DNA from: an uncultured Prevotellamassilia sp.
GTDB taxonomy: Bacteria > Bacteroidota > Bacteroidia > Bacteroidales > Bacteroidaceae
DNA: 64,000 nucleotides
Assembly: GCA_934255485.1 (NCBI GenBank)
Contig: CAKQOG010000008.1
Location: 26,132-90,131, forward strand
Direction of reading: 5' to 3'
This document shows, piece by piece, positions 61,118 to 64,000 of this stretch. Position 1 is the stretch's first letter; the number at the start of each line of letters is the position of its first letter. Under the pieces are notes generated by a model. It saw only the letters and a program-made list of their open reading frames with translations. It did not search any database and was not told where the DNA came from. A program made the translations under genes and the position numbers.

Positions 61118-61921
61118 GTGCATTCGTCTGATTTATTATCTAAAGAATGGTGCGATATGGTTTTTTCCAATCGCAATAAGGAATATGGTGCCTATAAACT
61201 GCGCGAGCAAACAGGTGCTCGCTATCGCCGTGTTCTGACGATTATATTAGGCACGTTGACTTGTGTGGGCATTATTCATGGTGGCACAGCGCTTTATCTC
61301 CATATCATGGCAGCACGCAACATGAAAGCTGCCGAGGATGCGTTTGCTCAAAAGCCTACCGACTTAAAAGAGGGGTATAAAGTAAAGTTCTTGGCAACTG
61401 CACGCCAAGTGCCCTCGCAACGCATGAGTCCCAATGCAAAATCGGCAGCTCACCCCAAAATAGTGGATGGCTTGCCCCCGCTTGAATCAATAGGCATCGA
61501 AGGTCCTATAACATACGACCCTGGTGATAAGGTGATAACCACCCCTCTTGTAGACACTACAGGCATTCACGATGAAACCCTCCCCTTGGCCAAACAAAAG
61601 ATTGTGCCTACGGAGCAAGTGTCGCTAATTCCTGAGTTTCCAGGGGGCATGCGCGCTTTTATGCGCTGGATGGACGAACATATTGTTTATCCCACATCGT
61701 GTATCAATAGGCAATTACAAGGTTCTATTACTATAAGTTTTATTGTTGATGCTGATGGCAATACCACAGATTATGATGTGAAAAATGCGTTCGATACACA
61801 GATATTTCGTTCGGCTATGAATGCGCTGAAAAGCATGCCTAAGTGGAAACCTGGAACTGATGAACATGGCAATCCTACACAGGTAAAGATAACCATGCCT
61901 ATTGATTTTAAGTTAAACTGA
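61118..61921 (+). CDS. tonB: TonB-family energy transducer
   Basis: 267 residues from a GTG start. The N-terminal cytoplasmic segment has the Bacteroidetes-type DLLSKEWCDMVFSNRNKEYG and AYKLR, which supports the GTG rather than a later ATG. One membrane helix follows (~39-60, VLTIILGTLTCVGIIHGGTAL). A periplasmic linker with several Pro/Thr residues leads to a TonB_C domain from ~175 (PEFPGGMRAFMRWMDEHIVYP, GSITISFIVDADGNTTDYDV, MPKWKPGTDEHGNPTQVKITMPI). It passes energy from ExbB/ExbD to outer-membrane receptors. It is driven by the promoter repeat just upstream and followed 17 bases later by ispH, which probably shares its transcript. Confidence 0.93.
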   Translation: MHSSDLLSKEWCDMVFSNRNKEYGAYKLREQTGARYRRVLTIILGTLTCVGIIHGGTALYLHIMAARNMKAAEDAFAQKPTDLKEGYKVKFLATARQVPSQRMSPNAKSAAHPKIVDGLPPLESIGIEGPITYDPGDKVITTPLVDTTGIHDETLPLAKQKIVPTEQVSLIPEFPGGMRAFMRWMDEHIVYPTSCINRQLQGSITISFIVDADGNTTDYDVKNAFDTQIFRSAMNALKSMPKWKPGTDEHGNPTQVKITMPIDFKLN

Positions 61922-61937
61922 CATTTTCCCTCCCTCT

Positions 61938-62798
61938 ATGAAATTACATATTGAGATAGATGCATCTTCGGGCTTTTGTTTTGGCGTGACAACTGCGATA
62001 CGTAAGGCTGAAGAGGAATTGCAAACCTCTGCTTCGCTTTGCTGTTTAGGCGATATAGTGCATAATGGCAGTGAGTGTGAGCGTCTGCATACATTGGGCT
62101 TGCAAACTATTGACCATTCTGCATTAGCCAACTTGCCTAAAGGTACAAAGGTGTTACTGCGTGCCCATGGTGAGCCTCCTGCAACCTACGATTTGGCACG
62201 TGAGCGTGGTATTTGTATAATAGATGCTACTTGTCCTGTGGTGTTGCAGTTGCAGCGCCGAATAAAGAAGGTATATTCCGAAAAACAGCACCCTCAAATA
62301 GTTATATACGGCAAGCGTGGTCATGCCGAAGTGTTGGGGCTTGTGGGACAAACCAATGGTGAGGCCATTGTGATAGAGGGAGTGGAAGAAGCTGCAAAAC
62401 TCGATTTTTCTCGTTCTATAGCCCTCTTTTCGCAAACAACCAAACCGCTTGAGGGTTTTCGCAAAATAGTTGATTATATTACTCATCATATGCAAGAACC
62501 TGCCACCTTTCGCTATTTCGATACCATTTGTCGGCAAGTAGCCAACCGCTTGCCTAATATAAAAGCATTTGCTGCACGCCACGACGTTGTGGTGTTTGTA
62601 TGTGGCTTAAAGAGTTCAAATGGCAGAGTGCTCCATGAGGCTTGCAAACAAGTAAATCCGCATGCTTATCTTGTAGATACTCCCGAGGCAATACGTTCAG
62701 AGTGGTTTAAAGAGGCCAGTAGCGTAGGCATTTGTGGTGCCACATCTACTCCCAAATGGCTTATGGAACGTTGCGCTGATAAGATAAGTAATTTTTAA
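61938..62798 (+). CDS. ispH: 4-hydroxy-3-methylbut-2-enyl diphosphate reductase
   Basis: 286 residues, the usual size for LytB/IspH, cytoplasmic iron-sulfur enzyme. The three cysteines that hold the cluster are in SGFCFGVTTAI (Cys14), IIDATCPVV and GICGATSTPKWLME. Substrate-binding His and Thr/Glu residues are in DIVHNGSECERL, LLRAHGEPP and the FSQTT segment. It makes IPP and DMAPP from HMBPP, the last step of the MEP isoprenoid route. The Cmk/polyprenyl synthase gene 2.2 kb away uses these products. A long terminator separates ispH from the converging AraC-type gene. Confidence 0.97.
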   Translation: MKLHIEIDASSGFCFGVTTAIRKAEEELQTSASLCCLGDIVHNGSECERLHTLGLQTIDHSALANLPKGTKVLLRAHGEPPATYDLARERGICIIDATCPVVLQLQRRIKKVYSEKQHPQIVIYGKRGHAEVLGLVGQTNGEAIVIEGVEEAAKLDFSRSIALFSQTTKPLEGFRKIVDYITHHMQEPATFRYFDTICRQVANRLPNIKAFAARHDVVVFVCGLKSSNGRVLHEACKQVNPHAYLVDTPEAIRSEWFKEASSVGICGATSTPKWLMERCADKISNF

Positions 62799-62806
62799 AA
62801 AACAGA

Positions 62807-62860
62807 AAACGCACACATAGGGCACATGCTTTTAGGTATGGCACGCTATGTGTGCGTTTT
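62807..62860. terminator. Bidirectional terminator between ispH and the AraC-type gene
   Basis: AAAACGCACACATAG pairs with CTATGTGTGCGTTTT (15 bp). An outer AAAAACAG/CTGTTTTT pair extends it. Confidence 0.85.
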
Positions 62861-62876
62861 CGCTATTTTTCTGTTT

Positions 62877-63761
62877 TTAAAACGTTTTTCTATAATCAGA
62901 AGGCGAAACACCTTCAATGTTTTTGAAATATTTACCCATAAAACTTTGGTTTGGAAAATTCATTTCTTGTGCAATCTCTTTGATAGACATGGTGCTGAGC
63001 TTGAGCATAGATTTGATTTCGATGATAACCAAAGAGGTTATCCATTGACCAGCAGTACGGCCACTCACTTGCTTTACCACTTCAGAGAGATGTTTGGGTG
63101 TAAGACACATTTTGTTGCTATACCATTCAACACTACGCTCTTGTTTAAAATGGTCTGATGCAAGACGCACAAATTCATCGAAGATGGCATATGCACGTGT
63201 TTGTGCCTCAGATGGCTCAATATTTACACGCGAGTCGAGCAAATTGCACATTTCAAAATAGAAAGCTCTAACGAGCGAAATAGTGGCCTCTTGGGTGTAT
63301 TTGCCCGTTTGTCGCTTAAGTCGGCGGCACACTAAGTTGTAGCAGTCTATTAACCAATTTTGTTCTTCATTGTTAGTAGTGACAATAGGATGCTCGGTAA
63401 GATATAGCAGATAAGGCCACATCTTGCTGAGGCCTGCCATGCAGTTTTGGGCAAACGAACGCGACATTAGCACCACTTTAGCATGAAAGTTTTTGTCTAC
63501 ACTTTGTTCTTCAATCACTGGGTCACCAAACAGAATGAGCAAATCGCCACGTTTCATTTCTCTCTTATGGTTGTTTAGCGTAAAAGCCACTTCTCCTTCG
63601 GTGCAGAGCACAAAGAGCAACAAGCCTATTTGCATAGGTGTTTCTTTTAAATCCTCCCATGCAATGTTGTCAAGAACAATCAGCTCTTTGCCGATTTCTT
63701 GCTTTGCTCTTTTTTCTTTAATGTGGAATGTATGTGTTTCAGGAGTGTAAGAGGCTTCCAT
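62877..63761 (-). CDS. AraC-family transcriptional regulator
   Basis: 294 residues from ATG 63761 (MEASYTPETHTFHIKEK). The frame is open to 63920, but the extra N-terminus is low-complexity Phe/Ile-rich and unlikely to be translated. The N-terminal part is a cupin-like sensor (FVLCTEGEVAFTLNNHKREMKRGDLLILF). The C-terminal ~100 residues hold the two AraC helix-turn-helices (WYSNKMCLTPKHLSEVVKQVSGRTAGQWI, then IKEIAQEMNFPNQSFMGKYFKNIEGVSPSDYRK). The target genes are unknown; it converges on ispH and is followed upstream by the tRNA-Phe promoter. Confidence 0.9.
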   Translation of the reverse strand: MEASYTPETHTFHIKEKRAKQEIGKELIVLDNIAWEDLKETPMQIGLLLFVLCTEGEVAFTLNNHKREMKRGDLLILFGDPVIEEQSVDKNFHAKVVLMSRSFAQNCMAGLSKMWPYLLYLTEHPIVTTNNEEQNWLIDCYNLVCRRLKRQTGKYTQEATISLVRAFYFEMCNLLDSRVNIEPSEAQTRAYAIFDEFVRLASDHFKQERSVEWYSNKMCLTPKHLSEVVKQVSGRTAGQWITSLVIIEIKSMLKLSTMSIKEIAQEMNFPNQSFMGKYFKNIEGVSPSDYRKTF

Positions 63762-63880
63762 AATCAAACGTGTGTAGATATGTGAAATGGTAGTTATATA
63801 TGCAAAGGTGATGAATTTTCGCAAAACATTACTATTTAAGAAGTAAAAAAATATTTTTATTAAAAAAAATACAGAAAGAC

Positions 63881-63911
63881 TTTGGTTATTTAAAACTTTC
63901 TTGTACCTTTG
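63881..63911 (+). promoter_or_regulatory. Promoter of the tRNA-Phe gene
   Basis: TTTG at 63881-63884, 19 bases, TACCTTTG at 63904-63911. The tRNA begins 18 bases after the -7 element. Confidence 0.75.
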
Positions 63912-63928
63912 CACTCGCAAATAAGCAA

Positions 63929-64000
63929 GGTGCCATAGCTCAGTTGGTAGAGCAAAGGACTGAAAATCCTTGTGTCCCCGGTTCGATTCCTGGTGGCACC
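63929..64000 (+). tRNA. tRNA-Phe (anticodon GAA), discriminator base outside window
   Basis: Acceptor arm GGTGCCA pairs with TGGCACC at the window end. D-arm (GCTC...GAGC), anticodon arm AGGA-CTGAAAA-TCCT with GAA at positions 34-36, and T-arm CCCCGGTTCGATTCCTGG are all normal. 72 bases are present; only the discriminator base and the 3' CCA are beyond the edge. Confidence 0.95.

Noticed and set aside
63762..63920. N-terminal extension of the AraC regulator
   Set aside because: Phe/Ile/Lys-rich translation of AT-rich DNA with an evident start at 63761.

Overview
The window looks like chromosomal DNA of a Bacteroidales bacterium, most likely Prevotellaceae. The evidence is the repeated Bacteroidetes promoter pattern (TTTG, 19-21 bases, TAnnTTTG), A-rich translation starts with little Shine-Dalgarno signal, type IX secretion (PorQ and a serine protease with a sorting tail), a Bacteroidetes-type TonB, the fused fucokinase/GDP-fucose pyrophosphorylase Fkp, and large single-chain PurL. 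No IS element, prophage, rRNA or CRISPR array was seen. The genus call is inference.

Layout. 1-6.5 kb: an RprX/RprY-like two-component pair and a 1336-residue AlbA_2/Schlafen-type protein. 6.5-7.3 kb: an intergenic repeat element with a palindrome array. 7.3-18.9 kb: a WaaP-like kinase, a fucose block (GH95 alpha-L-fucosidase, Fkp preceded by a 15-codon leader ORF), a UshA-like nucleotidase, the agmatine-to-putrescine pair AguA/AguB and an Fsr-type exporter. 19-34 kb: a membrane nucleotide-sugar dehydratase behind a C8 tract, PepT, an ion-homeostasis block (Kef-type antiporter, TrkA, NhaD), thioredoxin, PurL, an HD protein and a CDF metal transporter. 34.2-34.7 kb: a second, inverted copy of the repeat element.

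34.7-43.0 kb is the most interesting region. A LuxR-type regulator with a complete RIC/YtfE-like di-iron hemerythrin domain is divergent from a run of envelope genes: a small Lys-rich secreted protein, a porin, a lipoprotein imelysin (iron-binding family), a di-heme DHOR lipoprotein, a second OprP-like porin and a monoheme cytochrome lipoprotein. I read this as a redox-linked iron-acquisition system controlled by a di-iron sensor. The CcsBA haem lyase at 48.8-50.9 kb could mature its cytochromes.

43-64 kb: a secreted C1 peptidase, an M24 aminopeptidase, a patatin, a GC-rich 22-bp palindromic array, an OmpA lipoprotein, CcsBA, a Rid protein, a type IX-secreted subtilase, a TPR histidine kinase, TatD, a Cmk/polyprenyl synthase fusion, PorQ, a triplicated promoter ahead of a TonB gene, IspH, an AraC regulator and a tRNA-Phe cut by the window edge.
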